DNA from: Vibrio kanaloae
GTDB taxonomy: Bacteria > Pseudomonadota > Gammaproteobacteria > Enterobacterales > Vibrionaceae
Assembly: GCF_024347535.1 (NCBI RefSeq)
Contig: NZ_AP025498.1
Location: forward strand, 806,001 to 870,000
Direction of reading: 5' to 3'
Length of the DNA: 64,000 nucleotides
Both the position numbers and the translations under genes were made by a program. Positions within the stretch are counted from its first letter, which is position 1; the number at the start of each line of letters is the position of its first letter. Shown piece by piece: positions 18,366 to 27,633 of this stretch. The notes below the pieces were generated by a model. It saw only the letters and a program-made list of their open reading frames with translations, made no database searches and had not been told where the DNA came from.

Positions 18366-19340
18366 TTACTGTTGATCGCTGATAACACCAGACCAATGAT
18401 TTTGATGGGATAGCGCTTTCAACAATTCGATCTCTTTCTCTGTCTCTATTTTAAGCCAATCAATGAGATCATTAATCACAGGCGAGTGAGTGCGTTGGTG
18501 GATGAAATAGGTCCATGCACTGTTTTGGATCTTGGCATTTTTTGGGCAGTATAAGAAGCCACGTTGTAGATCTTGTAAAACCAAAAGCAAATCCGTCACT
18601 GTGACACCTTCACCCGATAAGCAAGCGCTGAGTGCCATATCCAAGGACAAGAAGCTGGTATTTCTGACGGGCTTTTTCGGTGGGAATTCGACATCGGCCA
18701 ACCATACTTTCCAATCATGGTGATCTAAGGTTGGATGCAGCCGTGGCATGGTTAAGATCGAATCGAGGTCGGTGTCTTTATTCGTTGAACTGGCGGAATG
18801 AGTTAAGCTCGTGGAGCAGACTGGCGCCATAAACTCTTCACGCAAGAAAGTGATGTCAGGAGCGTTGTTGTATCGTTTTTTGAATCGAGTGTGGAAGATT
18901 AACAGGTCGTATTCGCTGCTGTTGATCGCTTCATCCTCTTCAATCACAGGAACTATCACGATCTCGTAATCTAGGTAGCGTTCGTTTAATTCACGTACCT
19001 TAGAGATCAATACTCGCGTAGCGAAACTCAGAGTTGCTTTGATCACAATACGTTTTTGTTTCGGTTCACTCCAAGAGGCGATCACCGACTCGATATTGCC
19101 GTAACTTTCACGCAAAGCGACATACAAATCATGACCTTGTACCGTTAATTCAATCGCTCGATGTTTACGAATGATCAGCGATGCGTTCAGCTCATCTTCA
19201 AGCTGCTTGATCTGACGGCTGATTGCACTCTGTGTCACGTTAAGCTCATCGGCAGCCAACGTAAAGCTCATCAGCCTTGCAGCCGCTTCGAAGGCTTTTA
19301 AGCCATTATGGGAGGATGGTAAGCTAGGATATGGGGTCAT
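18366..19340 (-). CDS. LysR-type transcriptional regulator (GcvA-like)
   Basis: 324 residues. The N-terminal winged helix-turn-helix (residues about 10-68) reads LPSSHNGLKAFEAAARLMSF then TQSAISRQIKQLEDELNASL, the GcvA/AmpR branch pattern. The rest is the periplasmic-binding-like effector domain. It is divergent from the MATE gene with about 100 bases between, so regulation of that pump is the simplest guess. The effector is unknown. Confidence 0.85.
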   Translation of the reverse strand: MTPYPSLPSSHNGLKAFEAAARLMSFTLAADELNVTQSAISRQIKQLEDELNASLIIRKHRAIELTVQGHDLYVALRESYGNIESVIASWSEPKQKRIVIKATLSFATRVLISKVRELNERYLDYEIVIVPVIEEDEAINSSEYDLLIFHTRFKKRYNNAPDITFLREEFMAPVCSTSLTHSASSTNKDTDLDSILTMPRLHPTLDHHDWKVWLADVEFPPKKPVRNTSFLSLDMALSACLSGEGVTVTDLLLVLQDLQRGFLYCPKNAKIQNSAWTYFIHQRTHSPVINDLIDWLKIETEKEIELLKALSHQNHWSGVISDQQ

Positions 19341-19440
19341 AATTCGTTCGTATGAGTTTTTAGAATGTTAGAGTCGCAAATTTATCAATTGAACGCCAGC
19401 CCCATCGATCGTATTTTGGGCGAAATTAACTGAGGCGCTC

Positions 19441-20793
19441 ATGAAAAAAATACTCACTCTCGCATTCCCTTTGATCATTTCACAGCTGATATCCATGGCT
19501 TTAGTCCTTACCGATGTTTGGATGATGTCGCGAATCAGCGTGTCAGCGCTTGCGGCTGGTGGCTTAGGTGCCTCTATCTACTTCTTTATCTTCATTATTG
19601 CGAGCAGCACTGTCGGTTGTGTCGCAAACCTAATTGCTATCGCGTATGGTCAGCGCGTGGCACGCCCTGAGTTTGGCAATACACAAATCAGACTAGCGGT
19701 GAAAGGCGCAACCATGTTGGCATTCGTGCTCAGCGTGACTTTAATGGCAAGTTTCTGGTTTGCTCCGTTGGTGTTGGAAGCGGCTAAACAACCTCAAGAA
19801 GTGATCACCTTAGCGATGGAATATGTGCACGCCCTAAAATGGGTGATGTTGCCTTCGCTTATCTTATTGGTGCTGCGTGGATTAACCAGCGCGTTTGGTA
19901 ATGTGCGTTCTATTCTGGTGATGTCGGTTATCACAGTGATTTTGAATGTACCCGTCAGCTACCTCCTAACGTTCCAGCTTGATATGGGGTTAACAGGCTT
20001 AGGTTTAGGTACCGCTATCGCGGCAATTATCGTGATGGTTGGCTACACGGTTTGGGTATTCAAACGTGACGAATTCAAGCAGTTCGCCCCTTGGCTAAAC
20101 ACCGAAGAGTACTCCATTAAGCTGATGAGCCCACTTTTAATGATGGGTTTACCTATCGGCTTGGCGGCGTTACTTGAGCACGGTTTGATATACGGTGGCA
20201 CTTTAATGGCGGGCACTATCAGTATTGCTTCGTTAGCTCTACACCAAATCTTACTGCAATGTTTAAGCTTTACTTGGAACTTCAACTTCGGCTTTTCACA
20301 AGCAGCCGCTATTTTGGTTGGCCGTGATTTTGGTGCGGGTAACTACGAAGGAATTAAAAGAACCTCGATTCAAAGCTTTATACTGGTGTCGGTATTGAGT
20401 GTGGTCTTGTCTGCTGTGTTCATCCTATGGCCGGAAATGATTGCTTCTATCTTTAAGCTAAATGATGGCACTGGCGCAATGACGTCGCTACTGGCTTCGG
20501 TTATCTGGGTCGTGGCGTTGTGTTTTATTGTTGATGCTTGGCAGTTGCTGGCAATTAACTTGCTAAGAGGGATGAAGATTGTCTCGATGCCAACGGTGAT
20601 GACTGCCATTGGTTATTGGGTATTTGGCCTGCCTGCCGCTTGGTACTTGATGGCAAAATTTGAATTGGCAGGGATCTGGGGTGGAATCGGCGTTGGCTTG
20701 GGTGTGACTGGTATTCTGCTGCTTATCCAACTGATGTTTGTCATTCAAAAGAACAGCAAGTCTCCGGAGCTATCGAATCATGCTTATTCATGA
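19441..20793 (+). CDS. MATE-family efflux transporter
   Basis: 450 residues with twelve predicted membrane helices in two six-helix halves. The N-terminus (AFPLIISQLISMALVLTDVWMMSRI) is the family's first helix with the conserved D in TDVWM. It is an Na+- or H+-coupled exporter of cationic compounds, related to NorM/DinF. It is divergent from the LysR gene, which probably controls it. Confidence 0.9.
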   Translation: MKKILTLAFPLIISQLISMALVLTDVWMMSRISVSALAAGGLGASIYFFIFIIASSTVGCVANLIAIAYGQRVARPEFGNTQIRLAVKGATMLAFVLSVTLMASFWFAPLVLEAAKQPQEVITLAMEYVHALKWVMLPSLILLVLRGLTSAFGNVRSILVMSVITVILNVPVSYLLTFQLDMGLTGLGLGTAIAAIIVMVGYTVWVFKRDEFKQFAPWLNTEEYSIKLMSPLLMMGLPIGLAALLEHGLIYGGTLMAGTISIASLALHQILLQCLSFTWNFNFGFSQAAAILVGRDFGAGNYEGIKRTSIQSFILVSVLSVVLSAVFILWPEMIASIFKLNDGTGAMTSLLASVIWVVALCFIVDAWQLLAINLLRGMKIVSMPTVMTAIGYWVFGLPAAWYLMAKFELAGIWGGIGVGLGVTGILLLIQLMFVIQKNSKSPELSNHAYS

Positions 20794-20915
20794 GTGGCTT
20801 GTACTGCTAGCCTCGAGTTATAACCTTTTATTATAGACCTTGGTCTTACAGAAACCGAGCACAAAGGTGGCTAAAATGATTTGAGCTGCTCATCATTTTA
20901 TCAAGGAATACACAA

Positions 20916-21161
20916 ATGGAAGTTGGACTGTTCTGGGCTGAAAAAGGAATGTTAGTGCTTGGCGCACTGTTTGTTTTAACGAGCATAATGCAGTACGGAA
21001 GACGCAGTAATGATTGGAAAGGCGTGATTACGATGTTCTACAAGCGTATTCCAATGAATATTACGGAATACAAATGGTACCGACTCGGTATCGCGTTGTT
21101 GGTTTTTGCCGTGATTATACGTTTCGCATTGTTGATTCTATGGCCTACCTATCAGTTCTAG
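20916..21161 (+). CDS. Small two-span membrane protein, unknown function
   Basis: 81 residues. The helices are about 10-28 (GMLVLGALFVLTSIM) and 58-77 (GIALLVFAVIIRFALLILW), with a basic loop between. AAGGA sits 8 bases before the ATG. A hairpin at 20872-20900 (TAAAATGA/TCATTTTA) ends just ahead of this ribosome binding site and may affect translation. Family not recognised. Confidence 0.65.
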   Translation: MEVGLFWAEKGMLVLGALFVLTSIMQYGRRSNDWKGVITMFYKRIPMNITEYKWYRLGIALLVFAVIIRFALLILWPTYQF

Positions 21162-21529
21162 CTTTTTGTATTTGCTCTGATGTATAAGACATCTGTCATT
21201 AGCTCTCACGTGTTGGATATATCAAAGCGATAAATGCATGAGTAAACCGAGCCTTAATATACTCATTTATTCAAGTTATTATTAAAGGTATCATTTGATA
21301 GAATTAGTGCTATTACTCCATATAATAGTGCAGTTAGTTGATTAATAATAATTGTTATTATCTTTGTAGCATATTGATTTACATAAAGAATAATACAAGA
21401 TGATAGCTCACCCGCCTGTTTTATCATTCTTACTAATAATCTACACATAAATCCATTCACCCCGTACCTGATACCATAATGATCTGTTACACTCGTCCGA
21501 ATTAGCTTTAATTTGTCGGTGGTGCATTT
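21162..21529. other. Intergenic region before the receiver-CheC gene
   Basis: 368 bases, AT-rich and rich in TAAT repeats (ATAATAATTGTTATTATC near 21345). No gene recognised. It presumably carries the promoter of the two-gene unit that follows. Confidence 0.4.
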
Positions 21530-22534
21530 ATGTCGTTCCCAGTTCTTATATGTGATGATTCTGCGTTAGCAAGGAAGCAGATGGCTCGATCATTGCCTAG
21601 TTCTCTAAATGCAGATATAACTTTTGCTGTTCATGGGCTTAATGCACTTGAAGAGTTAGCTCAAAACCAGTTTAAACTGATGTTTCTTGATCTCACCATG
21701 CCGGAATTAGATGGCTATGGCACATTGGAAGAGATGCAACGTTTAGGTAATACCACGCCTGTTGTGGTTGTTTCTGGTGATATCCAACCAAAAGCGCAAC
21801 AGAAGGTCATGGACCTTGGTGCCAAAGCGTTTTTACAAAAGCCGATCGATAAAGAAGCGTTAAAAGCCATTTTACGCGAGCATGTTGAGCCACCGAAACA
21901 GCCTCAACTCATTACGCCTTCGCCTCTAGAGCTGCCAATACTTCGCCGACGTGACATCTACATGGAAGTGGCTAACGTTGCGATAGGCCGTGCAGCCGAT
22001 GCATTGGCGCGTCACTTTAATGTATTTGTGCACTTACCATTGCCGAACGTGAACATCTTCGAAGTGAGTGAATTGCATATGGCACTTCGTGACCTAGCAG
22101 ACAACGACCAAGTATCGGGTGTTTGCCAAGGCTTCAGCGGAGAAGGCATTGCGGGTGAAGCGTTAGTCTTGCTGAGTGATTCCAGCGTGAGCGACCTTAA
22201 AAAGCTCATGAAGGTACCAACAGATAGCGAACAGCTTGAAGAGTTAGAACTGTTGATGGATGTGTCGAATATCCTTGTTGGCTCTTTCCTTAACGGGTTA
22301 GGGGAACAATCAGAAGTCCGTTTTTTCCAGAGCTCTCCTGTTTTACTCGGCCAACACATTTCAATTGATTCTGTCATCGAAAATACCAGTGGCTCGTTTA
22401 AGAAGACCATGACCTTTGAAGTCAGCTACAACATAGATGGCACTTCCATCCGTTGTGACCTTCTGTTTATGTTCGTGGACGAATCCCTGCCTCTTCTAGA
22501 CAACAAATTGGCCTACTTAATGGAGGAGTTTTAA
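21530..22534 (+). CDS. Response regulator: receiver domain fused to a CheC-like phosphatase domain
   Basis: 334 residues. The receiver (4-118) has the acidic pair in CDDSALARKQ, phospho-acceptor D54 (MFLDLTMPE) and K104 (LQKPID). Residues 140-330 resemble the chemotaxis phosphatase CheC/CheX: two half-repeats carry the catalytic-type pattern E/DxxN, E146-N149 (EVANVAIGRAADAL) and D244-N247 (DVSNILVGSFL). It may dephosphorylate another response regulator under control of its own phosphorylation. There is no DNA-binding output. The next gene, a PAS protein, starts after 1 base, so they are co-translated. Confidence 0.85.
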   Translation: MSFPVLICDDSALARKQMARSLPSSLNADITFAVHGLNALEELAQNQFKLMFLDLTMPELDGYGTLEEMQRLGNTTPVVVVSGDIQPKAQQKVMDLGAKAFLQKPIDKEALKAILREHVEPPKQPQLITPSPLELPILRRRDIYMEVANVAIGRAADALARHFNVFVHLPLPNVNIFEVSELHMALRDLADNDQVSGVCQGFSGEGIAGEALVLLSDSSVSDLKKLMKVPTDSEQLEELELLMDVSNILVGSFLNGLGEQSEVRFFQSSPVLLGQHISIDSVIENTSGSFKKTMTFEVSYNIDGTSIRCDLLFMFVDESLPLLDNKLAYLMEEF

Positions 22535-22535
22535 T

Positions 22536-22973
22536 ATGCTGAATCTTCCTGCTGAATTTGAACAGTTCCACTGGATGGTGGACATGGTTCAGAACGTCGA
22601 TATGGGGCTGGTGGTCATTAACCGTGACTTTCAGGTACAAGTTTGGAATGGCTTCATGACTCACCATAGCGGTAAGCAATCGCATGACGCGATCGGTAAG
22701 TCTATCTTTGAACTGTTCCCTGAGATCCCTGAGGAGTGGTTTAGGCTCAAAACCAAGCCAGTCTACGATTTAGGCTGCCGTAGCTTCATTACATGGCAAC
22801 AAAGGCCTTATCTGTTTAAGTGTCGTAATGTTAGGCCAGTAACCCAACAAGCTGATTTCATGTATCAGAACGTGACGCTTAACCCAATGCGTTCGCCAAC
22901 AGGCCAAGTCACCTCATTGTTCTTGTCTATTCAGGATGCGACAGCAGAAGCGTTGATGTCTCAAAAGGGCTAA
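22536..22973 (+). CDS. PAS-domain protein, partner of the receiver-CheC protein
   Basis: 145 residues, one PAS domain and nothing else. MVQNVDMGLVVINRDFQVQVWN is the PAS start, and SIFELFPEIPEEWF the following helices. GGAGGAG precedes the ATG and overlaps the end of the upstream gene. With no kinase or GGDEF domain it must act by binding a partner, most likely the receiver-CheC protein or a histidine kinase elsewhere. Ligand unknown. Confidence 0.8.
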   Translation: MLNLPAEFEQFHWMVDMVQNVDMGLVVINRDFQVQVWNGFMTHHSGKQSHDAIGKSIFELFPEIPEEWFRLKTKPVYDLGCRSFITWQQRPYLFKCRNVRPVTQQADFMYQNVTLNPMRSPTGQVTSLFLSIQDATAEALMSQKG

Positions 22974-23030
22974 CACATTTTCTAGCTCGGTTATTAAATA
23001 GCTTTAAAAAGCGCTCCGAACATCGAATAA

Positions 23031-23064
23031 AATGGTTAAGGTTCCCACCTTAGCCATTTTTTTT
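23031..23064 (+). terminator. Terminator of the receiver-CheC/PAS unit
   Basis: The stem AATGGTTAAGG/CCTTAGCCATT (one GU pair) with loop TTCCCA is followed by a run of Ts. Confidence 0.85.
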
Positions 23065-23429
23065 GATGTCTATGCTTCGGGTGTGTTTCCAAACTGGTGC
23101 TAAATGTAAGGTCATGAGATTGCCGAATTTGCTCGCAAACGAAGAAAACTTGGAAAAAAGTCGAATTTATTTAAGAAAAAAGACATTTTTTGTTGGAGAA
23201 AAGTATAAATTTTATGTGATTTAGAGGTATTTTCTTCACATATTTGCTTAGTGATAGAGGGATTGAGCGAAAAAGGGAGAAAACGATTGCGCAATAAACC
23301 GACAGCGTTTGCGTTAGAGGTTCGCTAAGTTATTAATTAGTAAGGATTTAGTAGCAAGGTGTAACTGAGGGTTTTTACCAGATATGGAATCTTTGAGAGG
23401 ATAGCATAAAAAAAAGTGAAATATCAGAC
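23065..23429. other. AT-rich non-coding stretch upstream of guaC
   Basis: 365 bases with no credible gene. It has a long A-rich segment (about 23140-23200). Together with the leader below it separates the PAS gene from guaC by over 600 bases, long for this genome. Confidence 0.4.
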
Positions 23430-23457
23430 TTGCTGTTACTAAATCACGACCTATAAT
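23430..23457 (+). promoter_or_regulatory. Predicted sigma-70 promoter ahead of the guaC leader hairpins
   Basis: TTGCTG (23430-23435), 16 bases, TATAAT (23452-23457). The implied start near 23464 would begin exactly at the first hairpin. Confidence 0.55.
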
Positions 23458-23463
23458 GCTGAA

Positions 23464-23537
23464 AACCGGAGCGTCTGCCAACGCTCCGGTTTTTTTGTGT
23501 CCGAAGAAAAGTAAACTCGTCTGCCAACGGTTTTACT
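23464..23537 (+). promoter_or_regulatory. Twin-hairpin guaC leader with identical loops
   Basis: Hairpin 1: AACCGGAGCG/CGCTCCGGTT (23464-23491), loop TCTGCCAA, followed by Ts, so it looks like a terminator. Hairpin 2: AGTAAACTCG/CGGTTTTACT (23510-23537), 9 of 10 pairs including one GU, again with loop TCTGCCAA. The stems differ, but both loops sit in the same frame CG-TCTGCCAA-CG. It ends 47 bases before the guaC start. Possible regulated attenuator; the ligand or protein is unknown. Confidence 0.55.
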
Positions 23538-23584
23538 ACGCATTTCGCGAGAGACACATCATTATATGAATCAAGGAAAACACC

Positions 23585-24628
23585 ATGCGTATCGAACAAG
23601 AACTTAAGTTAGGTTTCAAAGATGTACTCTTCCGTCCGAAGCGTTCTACCCTTAAAAGCCGTTCTCAAGTTGAATTAACCCGCGATTTTACATTCAAGCA
23701 TAGCGGTCGTCAATGGTCTGGTACTCCAGTAATTGCTGCGAACATGGATTCGGTAGCAAGCTTTGAAATGGCAGCTGCTCTAGCAGAGCACGGTGTGATG
23801 ACTGCGGTACACAAACACTACACAGTAGAGCAGTGGGCTGAGTTTGCTAAAACAGCAGACAAGAAAACACTGAACAATGTATTTGTTTCAACGGGTACAT
23901 CTGAAGCTGAGTTTGAGAAAGTTAAGAAGATCATGGCGCTTAGCGAAGACTTCGTATTTATCTGTATTGATATCGCTAACGGCTACTCAGAGCATCTAGT
24001 TGATTACGTGCAAAAAGTACGTGCTGAATTCCCAAACAAAGTTATCTCTGCCGGTAACGTTGTAACCGGTGATATGGTTGAAGAGCTAATCCTAGCGGGC
24101 GCAGACATTGTTAAGGTTGGTATCGGCCCGGGTTCGGTTTGTACTACACGTGTTAAAACAGGCGTAGGTTACCCTCAACTTTCTGCAATCATCGAGTGTG
24201 GCGACGCGGCACACGGCCTTGGCGGCATGATCATCGGTGACGGTGGCTGTTCATGTGCGGGTGACGTATCTAAAGCGTTCGGCGGCGGTGCTGACTTCGT
24301 AATGCTAGGCGGCATGCTAGCAGGTCACTCTGAGTCAGGCGGTGAAGTTGTAGAGCAAGACGGCAAGCAATACATGAAGTTCTATGGAATGTCATCTCAG
24401 TCGGCTATGGACAAGCACTCAGGTGGTGTTGCTAAATACCGTGCTGCGGAAGGTAAAACTGTTTTACTTCCATACCGTGGTTCAGTTCACAACACAATTT
24501 CTGACATCCTTGGTGGTGTACGTTCAACTTGTACATACGTAGGCGCAGCAAAGCTTAAAGAGCTAACTAAGCGTACGACTTTCATCCGTGTACAAGAGCA
24601 AGAGAACAACGTGTTCGGTAAAGAGTAA
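23585..24628 (+). CDS. guaC: GMP reductase
   Basis: Reduces GMP to IMP with NADPH, returning guanine nucleotides to the common purine pool. 347 residues, standard for bacterial GuaC. The catalytic cysteine is C186 in [13 protein letters not shown], and the phosphate-binding loop is [22 protein letters not shown]. The ribosome binding site AAGGA lies 7 bases before the ATG. It is monocistronic, with the structured leader described at 23464-23537 and its own terminator. Confidence 0.96.
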   Translation: MRIEQELKLGFKDVLFRPKRSTLKSRSQVELTRDFTFKHSGRQWSGTPVIAANMDSVASFEMAAALAEHGVMTAVHKHYTVEQWAEFAKTADKKTLNNVFVSTGTSEAEFEKVKKIMALSEDFVFICIDIANGYSEHLVDYVQKVRAEFPNKVISAGNVVTGDMVEELILAGADIVKVGIGPGSVCTTRVKTGVGYPQLSAIIECGDAAHGLGGMIIGDGGCSCAGDVSKAFGGGADFVMLGGMLAGHSESGGEVVEQDGKQYMKFYGMSSQSAMDKHSGGVAKYRAAEGKTVLLPYRGSVHNTISDILGGVRSTCTYVGAAKLKELTKRTTFIRVQEQENNVFGKE

Positions 24629-24657
24629 CCTGAACGAATTCGAATAGTTTGAAAATC

Positions 24658-24684
24658 AAGGGCCGCTTTTGCGGCTCTTTTTTT
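24658..24684 (+). terminator. guaC terminator
   Basis: AAGGGCCGC/GCGGCTCTT stem (one GU pair), loop TTTT, then a T-run. The same stem core, GAGCCGC/GCGGCTC, recurs at 29875 and 30789. Confidence 0.85.
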
Positions 24685-25158
24685 GTTTGGGACTTATAAA
24701 GAAATTTTTGATGGGCAACTACACCACCCGATCAAACCCCTTAATCAAGGTGGGTAAAATAAGGCGTATGAGTTGTTTCAATGTTAGACGTTCACCCAAC
24801 ACATTATTGTCCATAGGTGTGCTGACGGAGGCATGTAACACAGAAATGCCCCATTATGCGTTAGAGCTTTTACTCATTCACATCCTGTTAGTATATTCTC
24901 CACTACCCAATATAATCTGAACTGGTGATAAATCAGTTTTATAAACTTTGTCACACTTTGCTGATTAACCATTCCCCATCTTAAATTTTTGATTTGTAGT
25001 TAAATTAATATGACAATGACTTCGTTCAAAGGAAAGATGCCGTAACAGTTTGTCAGCATGCATTTTGTTTAGTGTTTAAGATATTGTTTAATATTAGTTT
25101 GCTGTAAAATCCTAGCATATGGTGTGATAAGCGGCCTTAAAAGATAAAGGAATTCTAA
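24685..25158. other. Left edge of the accessory island; possible decayed attC
   Basis: 474 bases without a convincing gene. From 24791 to 24866 the sequence CCCAACACATTATTG ... CATTATGCGTTAGAGC has the outline of an attC site: arms CAAC-x-CAT-x-AT and AT-x-ATG-CGTTA that partly pair, with an inner GTGT/ACAC. GTTAGAGCT at 24860 is repeated exactly at 27596. The pairing is imperfect, so this is tentative. Confidence 0.3.
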
Positions 25159-25884
25159 ATGAAAGTAGATAGATGGGAAGAATACCAAACTTTCTTTCAA
25201 CTAATCATACTTAGGTATCTTGTTGTGTGGTTCTCATTAGTCCCAGTAATTGCGGGGGTTATAAACCAACTCCCAACTCCTTTACCCATTACTCTAATGG
25301 GTGTTACGCATAATATTGAACTAACTCTTCCATTTCATTGGCAACTACTCTGGCTGTCTTCTCTATCTTTTGTGATAGCTTTGGGGTTGTTTAAGCTTTT
25401 TTGTCCCAAATTCGTCCAAAAATACAGTAGTTTTTCTGAGTACAGTTCATACAACAATCACCCAAGATGGCTAGCTTGGGAAGCTCATGGCTTATTAAAA
25501 AGCGCAAACATAAATCAAAAGAAAAAATTAGTTGAACGGCTAAGTAAAAAAAAGTACCTCACCAAGTTGGAAGTTAATTTGGATAAAAACTTGTGTGATG
25601 AGCCTAAAGTTAACGAGAAGCAGACCGTAATTAAATTTAGAGTAGACGGTCAGTCCTATGAATTTGGAATGCCAATAGTACAGACTACACATGATGAGAG
25701 TTCTGAAAAGGATGTGTTCTATGAGCTATTCGGCAGATATTCGGAAAGCTACTATCCAGCTAGGTTCATAATAAAGATACTATTGATAATTAGTTTAGTG
25801 CTCTTTTTGTGGGTCCTAGGCCAACACATATGTAATGGTGCTGGTTTCGTTTGGGACTGGATACTAGAAGTAAGGAACAAATGA
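25159..25884 (+). CDS. Membrane protein coupled to the radical SAM gene, unknown function
   Basis: 241 residues. Likely membrane helices are at about 17-36, 62-80 and 204-225; a soluble basic domain of about 120 residues lies between helices 2 and 3. AAAGGAATTC precedes the ATG. Its TGA overlaps the ATG of the radical SAM gene (ATGA), so the two are translationally coupled and probably act together. No family recognised. Codon use is AT-richer than the flanking core genes, in keeping with transfer. Confidence 0.75.
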   Translation: MKVDRWEEYQTFFQLIILRYLVVWFSLVPVIAGVINQLPTPLPITLMGVTHNIELTLPFHWQLLWLSSLSFVIALGLFKLFCPKFVQKYSSFSEYSSYNNHPRWLAWEAHGLLKSANINQKKKLVERLSKKKYLTKLEVNLDKNLCDEPKVNEKQTVIKFRVDGQSYEFGMPIVQTTHDESSEKDVFYELFGRYSESYYPARFIIKILLIISLVLFLWVLGQHICNGAGFVWDWILEVRNK

Positions 25885-27197
25885 AGTCATATAAATATTA
25901 TGCAGGTCTAACTAGTCAAGTTGGATTCTGTGCTACTCCACTTCGATTAGACCCTTATAACCGATGTCAGTTTTCTTGTGAGTATTGTTTTGCATCAACA
26001 AGACAAGGCTTTGGCCGACGGGGAGAGTTGAAAATTGGTAACCCATCTTCTCTTCTAGATAGGCTAACTCGGGTATCTAACGGTAAAGTCAGTTCAGCTC
26101 TTGATGAACTAATAGAGCGTAGAGTTCCTTTCCAACTGGGTGGCATGTCTGATCCATTTACAAAGTTAGAATCTAGAGAAAAAGTCACATTAGAGTATTT
26201 AAAAATTCTAAAAGAGTTTAATTACCCAGTTATTGTAAGTACAAAAAGTGACGAAATAACCCGTGATGAATATTTAGAGGTAGTTTCTGGCTCAAACACT
26301 TATGTCAGATTTTCGACGACGATAGTCGATTTTGAACAAAGACATAGAATCGATAGAGGATGTGTAGCAATAGAGGACCTGGCAAAGTCCGCTAAGGTAC
26401 TGGATAGTGAAGGTATTCCAGTTTGCTTTAGGTTTCAGCCAATAATTCCGGGACATGAGAAGTTCTTCAGTCACGTTCTAGATTTAGCCGCTTCGTCTAG
26501 TGTAAAACACATTTCTGCTGAGTATTTAAAGTGCCCTATAGATGCAAACAAAAAGTTTGGCAGTAAGTTAATCGACATATTGGAAGGGAACCCCATTGGT
26601 TATTATAAAAAACTTGGCGCATTAAAACAGGGGAGAGAGTACATACTTCCAGCTAGCTATAGAGTGCCTAACTTAACAGAAATAGCAGTTCAAACTAGGT
26701 CTAAAGGTATGAGTTTTGGTTTTGCGGATAATGACTTGCTTCTACACTCGGATGGCAATGCATGCTGTGCTGCTTCAAACTTGTATTTAGAAAATGCTAA
26801 TTATTTCACGGCTAACATCGTCTCATTAGCAAAATCAAAGTCTATAGGCGAAAAGTTATATTTTAAAGATTACCTATCTGGATGGGTCCCCAATAGTGCG
26901 ATATCTACCTATCTGAATTCAAAGGCTCGACTTTCCATTATAGACACAGCCCAACCCGAATGGTTGAGCTATCTCCGAGAGATGTGGGCTGGAAAGTTAG
27001 GTGTTTACAATCCCGAGTATTTCGATGGTATTGAAAAAACAAATGAAGTGGATAACTATGATTTACCTGTTTTTGTTAGAACGGTTTCAAAATACTCTGA
27101 TATACGTGATCTGAATAGTCAATATATTCAGTCGACTTCGAAATCATACAATATCTTGAATAAAAGAAAGCAGTTAAGTGAAGTGTCATTTCTTTAG
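25881..27197 (+). CDS. Radical SAM protein (SPL/Elp3-like core), unknown substrate
   Basis: 438 residues starting at the ATG that overlaps the upstream stop, after AAGGAACAA. The 4Fe-4S/SAM motif is C29-x3-C33-x2-C36 (CQFSCEYCFA), following LRLDPYNRC, in the style of spore-photoproduct-lyase-like and Rv2578c-like radical SAM proteins. GGMSDPF resembles their substrate-side motif. Cysteines in DGNACCAASN near residue 290 could bind a further cluster or substrate. The C-terminal 150 residues are not recognised. It makes a two-gene unit with the membrane protein; the function is unknown. Confidence 0.82.
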   Translation: MKSYKYYAGLTSQVGFCATPLRLDPYNRCQFSCEYCFASTRQGFGRRGELKIGNPSSLLDRLTRVSNGKVSSALDELIERRVPFQLGGMSDPFTKLESREKVTLEYLKILKEFNYPVIVSTKSDEITRDEYLEVVSGSNTYVRFSTTIVDFEQRHRIDRGCVAIEDLAKSAKVLDSEGIPVCFRFQPIIPGHEKFFSHVLDLAASSSVKHISAEYLKCPIDANKKFGSKLIDILEGNPIGYYKKLGALKQGREYILPASYRVPNLTEIAVQTRSKGMSFGFADNDLLLHSDGNACCAASNLYLENANYFTANIVSLAKSKSIGEKLYFKDYLSGWVPNSAISTYLNSKARLSIIDTAQPEWLSYLREMWAGKLGVYNPEYFDGIEKTNEVDNYDLPVFVRTVSKYSDIRDLNSQYIQSTSKSYNILNKRKQLSEVSFL

Positions 27198-27596
27198 ATC
27201 GTTATGTAATACATGGCTCTATCATCGGGCTTTTTTGTACCCTTGAAGAGTGAGTCTCATTATTTCTTATTATGCCAAAGACCTATATTTGTTTTTACTC
27301 TAACTTGTTTCTTCCCCTTGACGTGCTGGCGATTATAAGAGAACAACCCTCAGCAGACTTTTTACTATAGATAATCTAATGAATTGGATAAAAGCCAGAC
27401 TCGACCCATTCACCATTAGAAAGAGCCAAAAGAGGGATAATTCCTTCTTTCCACAAGTTATTGCCTACATTGATGTCAGTATGTGCATTATCTGACTGAT
27501 TGCATTGATAAAAGGTGCTAGTGTTATCTGCAACAAAAGCGTGATAAGAGGAAAAACTCCATTTTTAATCAAGGAAACTTCCTTCTTAATAAGCTG
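27198..27596. other. Non-coding gap between the radical SAM gene and cassette 1
   Basis: No convincing gene. CTCTAACTTGT at 27298 and ACAAGTTA at 27454 can pair (TAACTTGT with ACAAGTTA) and look like outer arms of an unusually long or disrupted attC. The cassette-type core GTTAGAGC at 27596-27603 ends the gap. Confidence 0.35.
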
Positions 27597-27633
27597 TTAG
27601 AGCTACATAAACTATATCGGCATGGAATTATGA

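Noticed and set aside
24669..24920. 83-codon frame just after guaC
   Set aside because: It begins inside the guaC terminator and crosses attC-like arms; composition is not protein-like.
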